Source: Orientallactaga sibirica (Eukaryota > Chordata > Mammalia > Rodentia > Dipodidae). From it: a stretch of DNA of 64,000 nucleotides. The position numbers were made by a program, and so were the translations under genes. Shown here piece by piece: positions 1-10,074 of the stretch (positions are counted from its first letter, which is position 1; every line of letters begins with the position of its first letter). The notes below the pieces were generated by a model. That model made no database searches. It saw nothing but the letters and a program-made list of their open reading frames with translations, and was not told the DNA's origin. The stretch lies in assembly GCA_036365145.1 (NCBI GenBank), contig JAEOAD010002231.1:930001-994000 (forward strand). The letters run 5' to 3'.

Positions 1-27
1 CATTAACATAAAGATAAAAAAATGCCT

Positions 28-150
28 TAATTGTTAAACACTTGCCTGTAGAGCCTAAGGACCCTGATTCGAGGCTCAATTCTCCAGTACCCATGTAAAC
101 AGTGGCTGGAGGCAGATGATGAGAGTAGTTCAAAATCTAAATCACAACAG
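28..150 (+). mobile_element. B2-like SINE, partial
   Basis: It has the B2-like body (ttaaacacttgcctgtagag, then the gaccctgattcgaggctc and ccagtacccatgtaa segments), but the terminal right half is scrambled or missing. The accctgattcgaggctc variant is shared with the copy at 49.57 kb, so the two belong to one subfamily. Confidence 0.75.
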
Positions 151-159
151 GAGGAGGAG

Positions 160-161
<2 letters not shown>

Positions 162-192
<31 letters not shown>
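162..192 (+). repeat. Poly(A) tract
   Basis: Uninterrupted run of 31 A, probably a retroposon tail. The 193-316 stretch that follows is a short GC-rich segment (aggggcggggctggc) that I cannot assign. Confidence 0.9.
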
Positions 193-195
<3 letters not shown>

Positions 196-316
196 CAACC
201 AGAGGTGATCCGCAGGGGCGGGGCTGGCAGGCACATTTGTTGTTGCTGCGCGCCTCTGCTGGGGATGAGTAAAGTTCTGTATACATAGATCACAAAGAAG
301 GTCAAAAATGAGGTAG

Positions 317-404
317 GGCTAGGTGTGGTGGCACACACCTTTAATCTTAGCCCTCAGGAGGCAGAGATGAGAGGATCATTGTTCAAGGTCAGGCTGAGAC
401 TACT
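317..404 (+). mobile_element. B1 SINE, 5' part
   Basis: Left part of a B1: ggctaggtgtggtggcacac, then the ggaggcagaga segment and ggctgagactac. It is truncated where the ERV sequence begins, so it marks the 5' limit of recognisable provirus. Confidence 0.8.
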
Positions 405-425
405 TTTCTGCCCTCCCCTCATGTG

Positions 426-1101
426 GGTGTTAATCCCCGAGGCCTCCGTCCTGGTGATCTTTGGCAAATGGATGTAACTCATCTCCTGAGTTTGGAAGGT
501 TGAAATATTTACATGTCTCAGTGGATACTTGCTCGGGAGTTATCTTCGCCTCGCCGTTGGCGGGTGAGAAGGCTTCTCATGTAAAAACCCACTGCCTGGA
601 AGCCTGGGCAGCATGGGGAAAGCCCGCCATCTAAAAACTGATAATGGCCCGGCATATACATCTACTGGTTTTCGGGCCTTTTGTGCGCAGATGCAAGTTG
701 CCCACACCACTGGCCTGTCTTATAACCCACAAGGCCAAGGCATTGTGGAGAGAGCCAATAAGAGTATTAAAGCCATCTTATTTAAACAAAAAAGGGGGAT
801 AGCAGAAGATGCAACCCATAGGGAGAGGGTTTCCTTAGCCCTCTTCACCCTTAATTTTTTAATTTTGGACAATAATGATAAGTCTGCAGCTGACAGGCAC
901 AGTCAAGATGTGGCCCAGGCACCCAGAGAAGTAGTGATGTGGAAAGATGTCCTAGATAACAAATGGAAAGGACCGGATCTTGTTAAGATCCAGGGGAGCT
1001 GTTTGTGTTTTTCCACAGGACCAGGAGTCGCCCCACTGGGTTCCAAGCCGGTTGGTGAGAACAGTCCATCCTTCCTCAGGAGAAAGTTTGGAGATTCATA
1101 A
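426..1101 (+). pseudogene. ERV pol remnant: integrase catalytic core
   Basis: The three DDE landmarks of retroviral integrase can be seen. The first Asp lies in a QMDVTH context near 459-476. The second lies in TDNGPAY near 640, and the Glu lies in GIVERAN near 743-763. The reading frame changes between about 495 and 512 and again near 613-620, so the protein is broken. The open stretch 613-1101 (162 codons) starts at an internal ATG, covers the second Asp and the Glu, and runs past the integrase homology into non-matching sequence. The N-terminal zinc-binding domain is not recognisable. By homology this enzyme would have joined viral DNA to host DNA. No product is expected now. Confidence 0.82.
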
Positions 1102-1129
1102 TCCAGATCTTGACACTCAGTAAAGCAGA

Positions 1130-2037
1130 GCAATTTTGTCAGCCTTCCCGAAGCCGATGCCAGTTCCTCATCAAGCGTCTGTGTTTCCACGTTTCTTCAC
1201 CACGAATAAGGAACTAGGCCTCCCTTCCCTTCAGGAGGACCAACAGGTGGTCCCCATGGGGGAGTCCCGCTCCTTTGTTGAAAAAGGAACTCTTTGTTTT
1301 ACTTTGCAGTGGAATCAGACTGATGACTCTTGTATAAGACTTCGTCAGCAGAGTTTTGCCTGGTTTGAAGGGGAACTCTGGCCATGGTCAGAGTGCCAGA
1401 GCACTTGGTCGCCTGGGCTGATGCAAATCATCTCTTCACCATATCACCAGCTATGAGGGGTCCCCGCCTAGGTCAGGGCATGGTCGGAGGGACTCTTTCT
1501 TCAAGATTCCAGAATTAATCCATTTTCAAAGTGGGTGCTGTGTGGGGTCAATGGTTCCTGTACGGATGTGTCTCCATTGGTTTTACTGTTGGGGGGACAA
1601 ATTGCTTGCAACAATGTGTCAGGGCATGAGACCTCAACGTCATCTCGGGGGGAGTTTTCACTCTGGGTCATCCTTGTGAACATTATGCTCGTAATCAGAC
1701 ATTCCCCCCTGCCCCGGTTTGTGTGCACCCCCCTTTTCTGCTTATTGCTATTAATTCCACGAGAGTGGATCTTAGTCTTGCACAGGGCCTTACTTCCTGG
1801 ATCTCCTCTGCTTTTAATTTTTTTTAAGGAATGGGCTGGAGTGGGACTGTTTGCTGCCTGCTGTATAGGAGGATGTCTGCTCTGTCTATGGTTGACTTGC
1901 AAAATGCGAGCCCAAGACCAGGAGGGACAAGGTATCTCTCAGGCACTTGCTGCTTTGGAGTGTGGGTCCTCCCCAGATTTGGCTATGGCCCTAAAGAGCA
2001 CCTAGTTTCCCCTGGCCCTTGCACCCTTAGGGCTTGA
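1130..2037 (+). pseudogene. ERV env remnant
   Basis: The sequence between the integrase and the LTR reads as env-like peptide in several frames. The clearest open stretch is 1535-2005 (156 codons). Around residues 98-118 it has a hydrophobic, Cys-rich membrane-spanning-like segment, followed by a short polar tail that resembles the cytoplasmic end of a transmembrane envelope subunit. Upstream surface-subunit sequence is split by stops and frame changes. The assignment rests on position plus the membrane segment rather than a full domain match. It is non-functional. Confidence 0.6.
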
Positions 2038-2310
2038 AGTGCCCATTGCACAAGGATGGGCAGAGGATTGGTGTTGGGAGCACGGCATTCATCACGCTCA
2101 GGATGCGAGACAAAGTACTGCACGTGGGGCGAGCTCTTAGCAGCTTCATGGAGGGCATGTCTGATTGCATATGGGTTGGTACTGTAATCCCATCTCTGAG
2201 GAAAGGTACTGGACGGGTGTGACACCAGCCTGGCTGGCCACTAGGTCTGGGGTCATCACAATGTCCTCTCGAGCATCAGAGATCAGACCTCTACCCTCGC
2301 CTGTTGCGTT

Positions 2311-2328
2311 TAAACAAGAAGGGGGAAC
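2311..2328 (+). promoter_or_regulatory. ERV polypurine tract
   Basis: aaacaagaagggggaa lies directly upstream of the LTR start (tgcagggagccg). This is the expected position of the plus-strand primer for retroviral DNA synthesis. Confidence 0.75.
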
Positions 2329-2517
2329 TGCAGGGAGCCGTAAGCAGTCGCCATTACAAGATGGCGCTGGCTCCTCCATATTAGACAGTGCCTTGGCGCC
2401 AACCGTGTCTAAGGTATGCGCATGCGCTTGACGCAACCTGTCCCAAGCCTATCCCGTGGCACCTGGTGATGGCAAGCTGGTCGCAACCAATCAGTAAACG
2501 CCTTGTAGCAGTACACT

Positions 2518-2524
2518 CTATAAA
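2518..2524 (+). promoter_or_regulatory. LTR TATA box
   Basis: tataaaa, about 32 bases downstream of the accaatca motif at 2486-2493. This is the expected core promoter arrangement in the U3 region. Confidence 0.75.
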
Positions 2525-2587
2525 AGCAGCTGCAGATTTGGGCCCCCGCCCTCCGCCATCAGCTCATCTGTTAACCAAGTGCTCTCC

Positions 2588-2593
2588 AATAAA
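2588..2593 (+). terminator. LTR polyadenylation signal
   Basis: aataaa, 64 bases after the TATA box, followed by a GT/T-rich stretch (cttcgtttgtggccgttcct). This is typical of R/U5 in short IAP-like LTRs. Confidence 0.7.
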
Positions 2594-2655
2594 CTGTGAT
2601 ACAAGAAGGATCTTCGTTTGTGGCCGTTCCTTTCCTAGGTTTGGTTTTGGTTTTG

Positions 2656-3152
2656 GTGATCTGTTGTGTTTCATTAGGGTTGCCTGCATGAACATAGGTG
2701 AGGGATTGTTTACAGAAGCATTGGGGAACTTACTAGTGGATACTCCACTAGCGAAAATGCCTCTCCTTCTTTCAGCAACCATTAACTGCCTGTTAATTCC
2801 CCAAGGAGAGGTGGAGCTCCCAAGCCCCTCCCCCTCCATAATAGAATGGTGATGGGCCAAATCACATACAGGTCTTTTGTGGGTAATTGAATCTGCTGAA
2901 AGTTCAAGAGTGCCCTGCCCAGAAGATGCTCGCCCCTTTCCTCTGGCTCTTCCATGATGTTTCCTAAGCTTTGAAGAGGGTGGTATAGAAGTTCCATTTA
3001 AAGACTAACATTCAAGAGTCACTTATTCTCAGCACTTTGACTAGTTATGAGCCTCTGTACTAACTACTGCCCCCTTTAATTTTTTTTTCTGACCCAAGCT
3101 ATCATCAGTACAAATCTATGAGCACACATGTAAATATTTAGAAGACAATTTG
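2656..3152. other. Single-copy DNA, no gene seen
   Basis: No recognisable repeat or coding region. Open frames here are short and lack any protein signature. Confidence 0.5.
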
Positions 3153-3164
3153 AAAAGCACATCA

Positions 3165-3325
3165 TGAGCCGGGCGTGGTGGTGCACGCCTTTAATCCCAG
3201 CACTCAGGAGGCAGAGGTAGGAGGATCGCCGAGAGTTCGAGGCCACCCTGAGACTACATCGTTAATTCCAGGTCAGCCTGGACCAGAGTGAGACCCTACC
3301 TTGCAAAACCAAAAAAAAAAAAAAA
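3165..3325 (+). mobile_element. B1 SINE with target-site duplication
   Basis: Full-length B1 starting at gccgggcgtggtggtgcacg and ending in an A-rich tail. Target-site duplication aaaagcacatca at 3153-3164 and 3326-3337. Confidence 0.92.
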
Positions 3326-3337
3326 AAAAGCACATCA

Positions 3338-3950
3338 AAAGAGCATCAGTAGCTTTCTCACTAGGGCCGATGACCACACTAGCCACAGCAAGCTTTTGAT
3401 TAGGTTTACAGCACCGGGCATGGATTTCTTCTTGTGTAGTGGGCCTCAGTCCAATCAGGAAGCAGTTGGTTACTCCCATACTAGTTGGGCCACTATTGCA
3501 CCAGTGGGCACATCTTGCCTGACAGGTTGATAGTGTTGCATGTACTAAATATTTATTCTTCACAAGTGTAGGGCAGAGCACAAGGACTACCTAACAGATA
3601 CTTCAGCTCAAGCCATGGAAAAATATATCACATAGCTACTAAGCTTGCCAATTCCTTATAAATAACTCATAGATTCAGATTGTTTTACTACTTTCCTTTA
3701 TTCATAAATACTACAAGCAGGATTTTTGTGTTGGTTTTGCTGCTTTTTTGGTATCAGGACAGCTCCAGTGACTGAGAACATAAGTAAGAACATGTCCTTA
3801 CCTTTCAGAGGTGACAACTCACCATGTGTTTATGCCCCACTCCAACTCGCAAGCACAAATTATCTAAGCAATAATTTATTCCCTTTAGTCAAAAGCAAAA
3901 CTAGTCTTGGAAGTGTTTAGACCCAGCCATGACTGTCTTGAGCCCTGAGG
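3338..3950. other. Single-copy DNA with L1-3'UTR-like segment
   Basis: The 3390-3540 part (ggcatggatttcttcttg, cagtccaatcagg, ccactattgcaccagtg) resembles the minus-strand L1 3' UTR at 5.38-5.50 kb and 10.10-10.22 kb, so it is probably another old L1 fragment on the minus strand. The rest is unassigned. Confidence 0.5.
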
Positions 3951-4104
3951 GATTTTTTTTTTTTTTTCCCAAGGCAGAGTTTCACTCTAGTCCAGGCTGA
4001 CCTGGAAATCACTATGTAGTCTCAGGGTGGCCTTGAACTCTTGGAGATCCTCCTACTTCTGCCTCCTGAGTGCTGGGATTAAAGGTGTGCACCACCATGC
4101 CCGG
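3951..4104 (-). mobile_element. B1 SINE
   Basis: Reverse-complement B1: T-rich start, then ggcagagtttcactctagtc, ending at accaccatgcccggt. The T run of the tail is on the left. Confidence 0.9.
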
Positions 4105-4254
4105 TTTATGAAGGATTTTTTTTTTTTTGCAGTATCTAGTCTTTGCATTGGGAGTTCTCTTCTCCAAAAGATTTAAAAATCTTGACCATTAACTACATTT
4201 TCACCCCACCCCACCCCACCTCCAAGACCCATTATTTATTTACTTATTTTTAAA

Positions 4255-4466
4255 AAATATTTTATTTATTTATTTATTTATTTGAGAGAGAAAGAGGTAG
4301 AGAGAGAGAGAGAAGAATGAATGCTCCAGGGCCTCCAGTCACTGCAAACAAACTCCAGATGCATGTGCCTCCTTGTACATCTGCCTTACATAGGTCCTGG
4401 AGAATCGAACCAGGGTCCTTTGGCTTTCAGGCAAATGCCTTAACTACTAAGCCATCTTCTCCAGTC
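4255..4466 (-). mobile_element. B2-like SINE
   Basis: Reverse-complement B2-like element. It has a tttatttattt tail, a GA-rich region, gcctccagtcactgcaaac and gccatcttctccagtc at the 5' end of the element. Confidence 0.88.
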
Positions 4467-4488
4467 TTATGTACTTATTTTTTAAAAA

Positions 4489-4535
4489 ATATTTTATTTT
4501 TTTGTTTATTTGAGAGAGAGAGAGAAAGAGGATGA

Positions 4536-4624
<89 letters not shown>

Positions 4625-4793
4625 GAGAAATATAGAGAGAGAGATGGAATGGGCAAGCCAGGGCCTCTAGCCACTGCAAAAGAATTCCAGATGCATGCAC
4701 CACTTTGTGCATCCTTGCTTACATAGGTCCTGGGAATTCGAACCTGGGTCCTTAGGCTTTGCAGGCGTAACTGCTAAACCATCTCTCCAGCCC
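4489..4793 (-). mobile_element. B2-like SINE with expanded microsatellite
   Basis: Reverse-complement B2-like element ending ccatctctccagccc. Its tail region has expanded into a (TC)n run followed by a long (TA)n run. It sits directly next to the preceding B2 in the same orientation. Confidence 0.88.
4537..4622. repeat. (TC)n(TA)n microsatellite
   Basis: About 28 bases of TC followed by about 57 bases of TA, inside the B2 tail. Open frames here are artefacts of dinucleotide repeats. Confidence 0.95.
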
Positions 4794-6132
4794 TATTTTT
4801 TAAAATTTTAGTTTATTTTTTTATTGACAACTTCCATAATTATAGACAATAACTCATGGTAATTCCCTCCCTCCCCCACTTTCCCCTTTGTAACTCCACT
4901 CTCAATCATACCCCTTCCCCATCTCAATCAGTCTCTTTTATTTTAATGTCATCATCTTTTCCTCCTATTATGATGGTTTTGTGTAGGTAGTGTCAGGAAC
5001 TATGAGGTCATGGATATCCAGGCCATTTTGTGTCTGGAGGAGCACGTTGTAAGGAGTCCTACCCTTCCTTTGGCTCTTACATTGTTTCCATCACCTCTTC
5101 TGCAATGGACCCTGAGCCTTGGAAGGTGGGTTTGAGATGTTTCAGTGCTGAGCACTCCTCTGTCCCTTCTTCTCAGTGTCATGGTGTCTTCTGAGTCATC
5201 CCAAGGTCACCACCATCTGAAAAGAGAAGCTTCTCTAACCAAAAGTGAAAGTAGCATTAATATATGGGTATGAACATTAAGAGAACTGCTTGCTAGGCAG
5301 TTCTGTGAGCATAGTATATACATTTAACCAGATACCAGCAGACATTAAACTCCTAGGGCTCATGACTACTCCTGTCATAGGTTTTTCAGTGTCAGGGATG
5401 TATTTCCTCCCATGGAGTAGACCTCCAGTCCAGTTAGAGAGTGGTTGGTTTCCTCCATAACAGACATGCCACTATTGCACCCGTTGGCTCATTTGGCCTG
5501 GCTGGCTAAATTTAAGGCTTGCAGTGTCCATTATTGAGTATCTCCACTGGTGATTTCTGTCTCTCCTATTGAACTGCATGGAGTGTAGCTTTTTATAGCT
5601 TTCTGTCAGCTGGTCTACATGGAGGAGGTTTTCAGCTCAGCTGCAGCAGGATTCCTCAGTGACCTTGCAGCCCAACCATGTGGAGTCTTCAGCAATAGGG
5701 TCTTACCATTTATTCCTGGTGGGAAACCAAGAGCTTTGGCAATGGCCTATAATGTTTTGGGGGCATCAGGAACCTCCCTGGTCAACAACTCACTGGAAAG
5801 TATCCCATCCCGGGTTTGAAAAATTTCTAATAACAATGTATTTTGTTTAGCCCTCCCTCCACTTTTCCTTTACTCAATCTCTTTCCCTGATCTCACTTAG
5901 GCCTTTTCACCCCCATTAATCTGTTCTTCTACTTACATATATACAATACCATCGTCTTAACTCCCCCTCCCTCCCCTTCTATTCCCTTTATATCCCTTTC
6001 TAGCTTACAAGCTTCTGCTACTGAGTTTTATTCCAACTCATATAGAAGTCCAATCATTTGTAGCTAGAATCCATATTTGAGAGAGAACATGTGACATTTG
6101 GCTTTCTCGGCCTGAGTTACCTCACTAAGTAT
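4794..6132 (-). mobile_element. L1 3' UTR fragment, 5'-truncated
   Basis: Reverse complement of the 3' UTR of the full-length L1 at 22.4-30.2 kb. Matching landmarks are gagaagcttctcttttcaga (here tctgaaaagagaagcttctc), gtgctgagcactcctctgtc and the ggtcatggatatcc segment. It reaches the very end of ORF2 (ctcactaagtataa near 6120) and then stops. Confidence 0.9.
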
Positions 6133-6156
6133 AATTTTTTTTTTTTTTTTTTTACA

Positions 6157-6215
6157 TAGTGAATTCCAGGTTAGCCTGGGCTAGAGTGAGACCCTACTTT
6201 GATAAAAAGAAAAAT
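6157..6215 (+). mobile_element. B1 SINE, 3' fragment
   Basis: Only the end of the element: acatagtgaattccaggtta through gagtgagaccctactttg. It lies after a T run at the truncated edge of the L1 fragment. Confidence 0.75.
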
Positions 6216-6332
6216 AAACAGGAAAAAAGAAAGAAGGTAGAAAAGCCCCAAGGTGTCAAGGAAAGCATGCATCTTAGGATTTCAAGAGGCATCCAAAGAA
6301 GAAAAAGGAAGGGAAAAATGGAAAAGTAGAGC

Positions 6333-6446
6333 AGTACTCAGGAGCGCAAGGTAGGAGGATCGCTGTGAGTTCAAGACCAGCCTGAGACTACATAGTGAAT
6401 TCCAGGTCAGCCTGGGCTAGAGTGAGACCCTACTTCTAAAAAAAAA
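6333..6446 (+). mobile_element. B1 SINE, 5'-truncated
   Basis: Starts at tactcaggagcgcaaggtag and continues through gagactacatagtgaattcc to an A tail. The first third is missing. Confidence 0.85.
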
Positions 6447-6626
6447 GGGGGGGATATGGAGAGATGGCTTAGCAGTTAAGGTGCTTGCCTGTGAAGCCTA
6501 AGGATGTAGGCTTGATTGCCCAGTACCCACATAAGGTAGATGCACAAGGTGGCACATGCCTCTGGAATTTGTTTGCAGTGGCCAGAAGCCCTGGCATTCC
6601 TATTCTCGCTATCTACCTCTTTCACA

Positions 6627-6672
<46 letters not shown>
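6447..6672 (+). mobile_element. B2-like SINE
   Basis: Full-length: gatatggagagatggcttag head, gtacccacataaggtagatg middle, then a long (aaat)n tail. It follows the preceding B1 without a gap. Confidence 0.92.
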
Positions 6673-6674
<2 letters not shown>

Positions 6675-6693
6675 TAAAAATTACTAGTTATTA

Positions 6694-6838
6694 GTCGGGC
6701 ATGGTGGTGCACACCTTTAATTCCAGCACTCGGGAGGCAGAGGTAGGAGGATCACCATGAGTTTGAGGCCACCCTGAGCCTACATAGTATGTTTCAGGTC
6801 AGTCTGGGTCAAAGTGAGACCCATCCTTGAAAAACAAA
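6694..6838 (+). mobile_element. B1 SINE with target-site duplication
   Basis: B1 beginning gtcgggcatggtggtgcaca. Target-site duplication aaaaattactagttatta at 6676-6693 and 6839-6856. Confidence 0.92.
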
Positions 6839-6856
6839 AAAAATTACTAGTTATTA

Positions 6857-7195
6857 CGGAATATTGCAAACCTAAAAAGAGGATGATCTAGATATAGAAA
6901 CAGACCAGTAGTGTAAAATGGAAGGTCTATGAATAAGGGAATTGATAAATGGAAAGAAATGCTTTATTTGGTATATTATACTGGGAAAACTGCCATCCCC
7001 CACTGAGCTGGATGTTTATCATATACTATACAAAGATGGAATCTAAATGAGTTAAAAATCTAAATGAGAGAGGAAAAGATTCAGAGCCAGTAGAAGACAA
7101 TAATGATTATCCTTGTGAAGTTTATTAAACCACAAAGAAAAAGTGAGAAACATAATTTATCTACATTAATATTAAGGCTTTTATGTGTGTGTTTG
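6857..7195 (+). mobile_element. Possible ancient L1 ORF2 remnant, part 1
   Basis: Very diverged sequence with L1 ORF2-like blocks in the right order: gatctagatatagaaacaga, then tactgggaaaactgccatcc. It is too decayed to give an open frame. The assignment is tentative. Confidence 0.4.
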
Positions 7196-7335
7196 CAGGC
7201 ATGGTCTTACTCCAGCCCAGAGTGACCTGGACCTCACTCTGTAGCTCCAGGCTAGCCTTGAACTCACAGTAATTATCCTACCTTTGCCCCTCCCTCCCAA
7301 GTGCTGGAATAAAGGTGTGTGCCACCACACTTGGC
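7196..7335 (-). mobile_element. B1 SINE, older copy
   Basis: Diverged reverse-complement B1 (cagcccagagtgacctggac, then aagtgctggaataaaggtgt, ending ccaccacacttggc). It splits the possible old L1 remnant. Confidence 0.82.
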
Positions 7336-7470
7336 AATAATAAGACTTTTTGTTCAGCAAAAGGATACCAAAAACAAAGTTAACAGAGGAGAACACAATT
7401 TCAGCATCAAAAACTAACAAGGGATAAAGTTCAAGTCAGTGTTTTGTTCACTAAAACAATAAATAAAATG
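7336..7470 (+). mobile_element. Possible ancient L1 ORF2 remnant, part 2
   Basis: ctttttgttcagcaaaagga resembles the C-terminal part of L1 ORF2 (compare cttttgtacagcaaaggac in the young copy near 28.13 kb). It probably continues the fragment upstream of the B1. Confidence 0.4.
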
Positions 7471-7478
7471 TGAGTCAT

Positions 7479-7626
7479 GCTGGGTATGGTGGCGTATGCC
7501 TTTAAGCCCAGCACTGAGGAGCGAGGAGCGGAGGTAGGAGGATCACTGTGAGTTCAAGGCCTGAGACTACAAAGTGAATTCCAGGTCAGTCTGGGCTAGA
7601 GTGAGAACCTACCTTAAAAAAATAAA
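7479..7626 (+). mobile_element. B1 SINE
   Basis: gctgggtatggtggcgtatg head, with a short local duplication (gaggagcgaggagcggaggt) in the middle, and an A-rich tail. Confidence 0.88.
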
Positions 7627-7897
7627 AGGGGGGAGTCACATACATAATTTATCAGTCACATTAAAAGGTAAAAAGCAAGTGAAATTAATTTTATCAATGT
7701 ATTTTAGTCAAGTATTATCATTCCAATGTATAATCTAAACAGAAAATTTATAATGAGATAGTTTAGATTTTTAGAGCATTTGACATCTGGTGCATCTCTC
7801 ATAATTATGGTACATTTCAATTCACACAAGAGATGTTGGAAATACATGTTTTATATTTATATTTCATTAAAAATAGGTTCACATGCCCAAATTGTTC
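7627..7897. other. Single-copy AT-rich DNA
   Basis: No repeat or coding signature recognised. It continues on the far side of the next SINE. Confidence 0.5.
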
Positions 7898-7910
7898 CAC
7901 TCATACTTTT

Positions 7911-8127
7911 CTTTTTTTTTTTTTTTAATATTTATTTACTTGAGAAAGAGAGAGGAAGAGAGAGAAGGACAGAGAAGAAAGAGTGGGGGCACCAGGGCCT
8001 GCAAACAAACTCCAGACACGTGTGACACTTTGTGCATCTGGCTTACATGGGTCCTGGGGAGTTGAATCTGGGTCCTTTGGCTTTGCAGGCAAGTGCCTTA
8101 ACCACTAAGCCATCTCTCCAGCCCATG
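7911..8127 (-). mobile_element. B2-like SINE with target-site duplication
   Basis: Reverse-complement B2-like element ending ccatctctccagccc. Target-site duplication cactcatacttt at 7898-7909 and 8128-8139. Confidence 0.92.
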
Positions 8128-8139
8128 CACTCATACTTT

Positions 8140-8478
8140 CCAATATCTGTATGAAATACCAAAAAATTTTTCTTTACTATTTGCATCCATGTTAACAAGA
8201 CATTCAGTTTTTAGAAGAATTAATGTGACTTTGAAGCAACAGCAGGTTAGTATAAAAACTACATGAATCCAAGTTAAGTAAATGTACCAACTAGTGTCAA
8301 CTTAGTGGAATTAAAATTAACTTTGAAGAGTGTTTCCTATTATTTGAGCCACAGTTCTAAATTTATCAATATTAACAAGGCATTATTCAAATTCTGTATG
8401 CATTTTTTCAGTCAAATTACATGGTATTGATCACAATTTAAATTTCCTGTAGCTTCAGTCACATTAAAATATGTCAAG
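8140..8478. other. Single-copy AT-rich DNA
   Basis: Nothing recognisable on either strand. Continuation of the 7627-7897 segment. Confidence 0.5.
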
Positions 8479-8612
8479 TCACTGGTTGTGGTAGTGCATG
8501 CCATTAGTCCCAGCACTGGGGAGGCAGAGTTAGGAGGACTGCTGAGAGTTCAAGACCAACCTGGAGCTGCAGAGTGAGTTCCAGGTCAGCCTTGGCCTGC
8601 TTTGAAAAAATA
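8479..8612 (+). mobile_element. B1 SINE, diverged
   Basis: cactggttgtggtagtgcat head and agtgagttccaggtcagcct near the end. It carries several substitutions relative to the other copies. Confidence 0.82.
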
Positions 8613-8774
8613 AAAAAGAAACAGAATAAATAAATAAATATGAACAGTCATCATTTTTGTTTTGTATTATGAAGAATTTCAGTTTCAACAAAAATTGTTC
8701 TACCTGTCTGGCTAAATCACAAGGAAGCTGTTGTTTTCTATTGGAGTTTTATTGTTATTATTATTTTTAATAAT

Positions 8775-8964
8775 AAAAATTATTTATTTATTTGCAAGGA
8801 GAGAGAGAGGAGAATGGGTACAACAAGGCCTCTTGCCACTGCAAGTGAATTCCAGATGTATTCAGCACTTCATGCATCCGGCTTTTCGTGGGTACTGGGG
8901 AATTGACCCTGGACTGTCAGGCTTTGTAAGCAAATGCCTTTAACTGCTCAGCCATCCCCCCAAC
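8775..8964 (-). mobile_element. B2-like SINE, diverged
   Basis: attatttatttatttgcaag tail, then ggcctcttgccactgcaagt, ending at gccatccccccaacc. Confidence 0.85.
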
Positions 8965-9045
8965 CAATATTTTGTAGTTTTAAGTTTAGGTTATTTATAT
9001 GAAGCATGACATGTATGAGAAAAAGCAACACTATCTTTTGTTTTG

Positions 9046-9187
9046 TTTTGTTTTCGAAGTAGTGTCTCACACTAGTCCAGGCCTGGAACTCACTCTGTAG
9101 TCCAAGAACGACCTTGAACTCACAGTGATCCTCCTACCTCTGCCTCTTGAGTGCTGGGATAAAAGGTGTCTGCCACCATTCCTGGCA
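9046..9187 (-). mobile_element. B1 SINE, diverged
   Basis: cgaagtagtgtctcacacta near the left end and gccaccattcctggc at the right. A short deletion removes part of the aggctgacctgg segment. Confidence 0.82.
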
Positions 9188-9189
9188 CA

Positions 9190-9320
9190 TCAACCATGAC
9201 CCCTCAGCACACTCAGCCATGATCCCTCTCCTCCCCCACTTTCCCCTTCACAACTCCACTCTCCATCATATTCCCTCCCTCTCTCCATTAGTTTCTCTTG
9301 CTCTCTTTTATTTTATTTAT
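9190..9320 (-). mobile_element. L1 3' UTR fragment, part 1
   Basis: Reverse-complement L1 3' end (ctcccccactttccccttca, caactccactctccatcat), matching the 4.86-4.92 kb copy. It is continued after each of three later SINE insertions. Confidence 0.85.
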
Positions 9321-9460
9321 GTTTTGAGGTAGGGTTTCATTCTAGCCCAGGGTGACCTAGAATTCACTCTGTTGTGTCAGGGTGGCCTTGAGCTCTCCAT
9401 GATCCTCCTACCTCAGCCTCCCAAGTGCTGGGATTAAAGGCATGTGCCACCACACCGGGC
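9321..9460 (-). mobile_element. B1 SINE nested in L1
   Basis: ttttgaggtagggtttcatt to gccaccacaccgggc. It interrupts the minus-strand L1 3' UTR. Confidence 0.9.
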
Positions 9461-9899
9461 TTTAGTCTCTTGTTTTTATTTCATCATCTTTTCCTCCCAT
9501 TACGAGGGTCTTGTGAAGGTATTGCTAGGTCATGGATATCAAGGCCAATTTCTGCTTAGAGAGTTGCTTTGTAAGGAGTCCTACTCTTCCTTTGGCTCTT
9601 ACATTATTTCCGCCAACCTCTCCTGCAATGGAACCTGAGCCTTGTAGGGTGTGAAAGAGGTGTTTCAGAGCTGAGCACTCCTTGGTCCCTTCTTCTCAGC
9701 ACTATGTTGCCTTTTGGGTCATCCCTCTGGTCACTGCCATCTGAAAAGAGAAGCTTCTCTAATCAAGTGAGATTGCATTAATATATGAATATGAACATTA
9801 AGTGTAGTGCTTTCATGGCAGTTTGGTGGGGATAAGCATAAAATATGCATTTTGCCAACAAAAGCATGTTTTTTACCCCTAAAGCTCATGACTTCTCCT
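9461..9899 (-). mobile_element. L1 3' UTR fragment, part 2
   Basis: Resumes with tttagtctcttgtttttatt, then ggtcatggatatcaaggcca and gagaagcttctctaatcaag, collinear with the copies at 4.8-6.1 kb and 28.9-30.2 kb. Confidence 0.9.
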
Positions 9900-9912
9900 G
9901 CCATAGGCTTTT

Positions 9913-10074
9913 TTTTTTTTTTTTTTTCTTATTTTTTTGAGGTAGGGTTTTGCTCTAGCTCAGACTGACCTGGAATTCATTATGAAGCCTCAGGGTGGCT
10001 TCGAACTCATAACAATCCTTCTACCTCTTCCTCCCTAGTGCTGGGATTAAAGGCATGTGCCACACACCCAGCAT
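9913..10074 (-). mobile_element. B1 SINE nested in L1, with target-site duplication
   Basis: Reverse-complement B1 with target-site duplication gccataggctttt at 9900-9912 and 10075-10087. The duplicated bases belong to the host L1 sequence, which proves that the L1 was there first. Confidence 0.93.

Larger units (their letters stand above)
405..2655 (+). mobile_element. Degraded betaretrovirus-like ERV (ERVK/IAP-type), 5' part lost
   Basis: An integrase remnant is followed by an env remnant, a polypurine tract and a 3' LTR, all in one orientation and in normal retroviral order. No gag, protease, reverse transcriptase or 5' LTR is present. The order and the LTR sequence match endogenous betaretroviruses (IAP/ERVK type). 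Several frameshifts and stops show that it is non-functional. The right-hand boundary is uncertain. Confidence 0.8.
2329..2655 (+). mobile_element. IAP/ERVK-like 3' LTR
   Basis: It begins tgcagggagccg and soon reads cgccattacaagatggcgct, closely resembling the start of IAP-type LTRs. Inside are a CCAAT motif (2486-2493), a TATA box and a polyadenylation signal in the correct order. The 3' edge is unclear (between about 2635 and 2675), and no matching target-site duplication can be recovered because the 5' end is gone. Confidence 0.78.

Noticed and set aside
903..1190. Minus-strand 95-codon frame across the ERV integrase end
   Set aside because: Antisense shadow of retroviral sequence.
4447..4726. 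Open frames encoding Tyr/Ile repeats and Ser/Leu or Glu/Arg repeats
   Set aside because: Translation of (TA)n and (TC)n microsatellite DNA inside a B2 tail.
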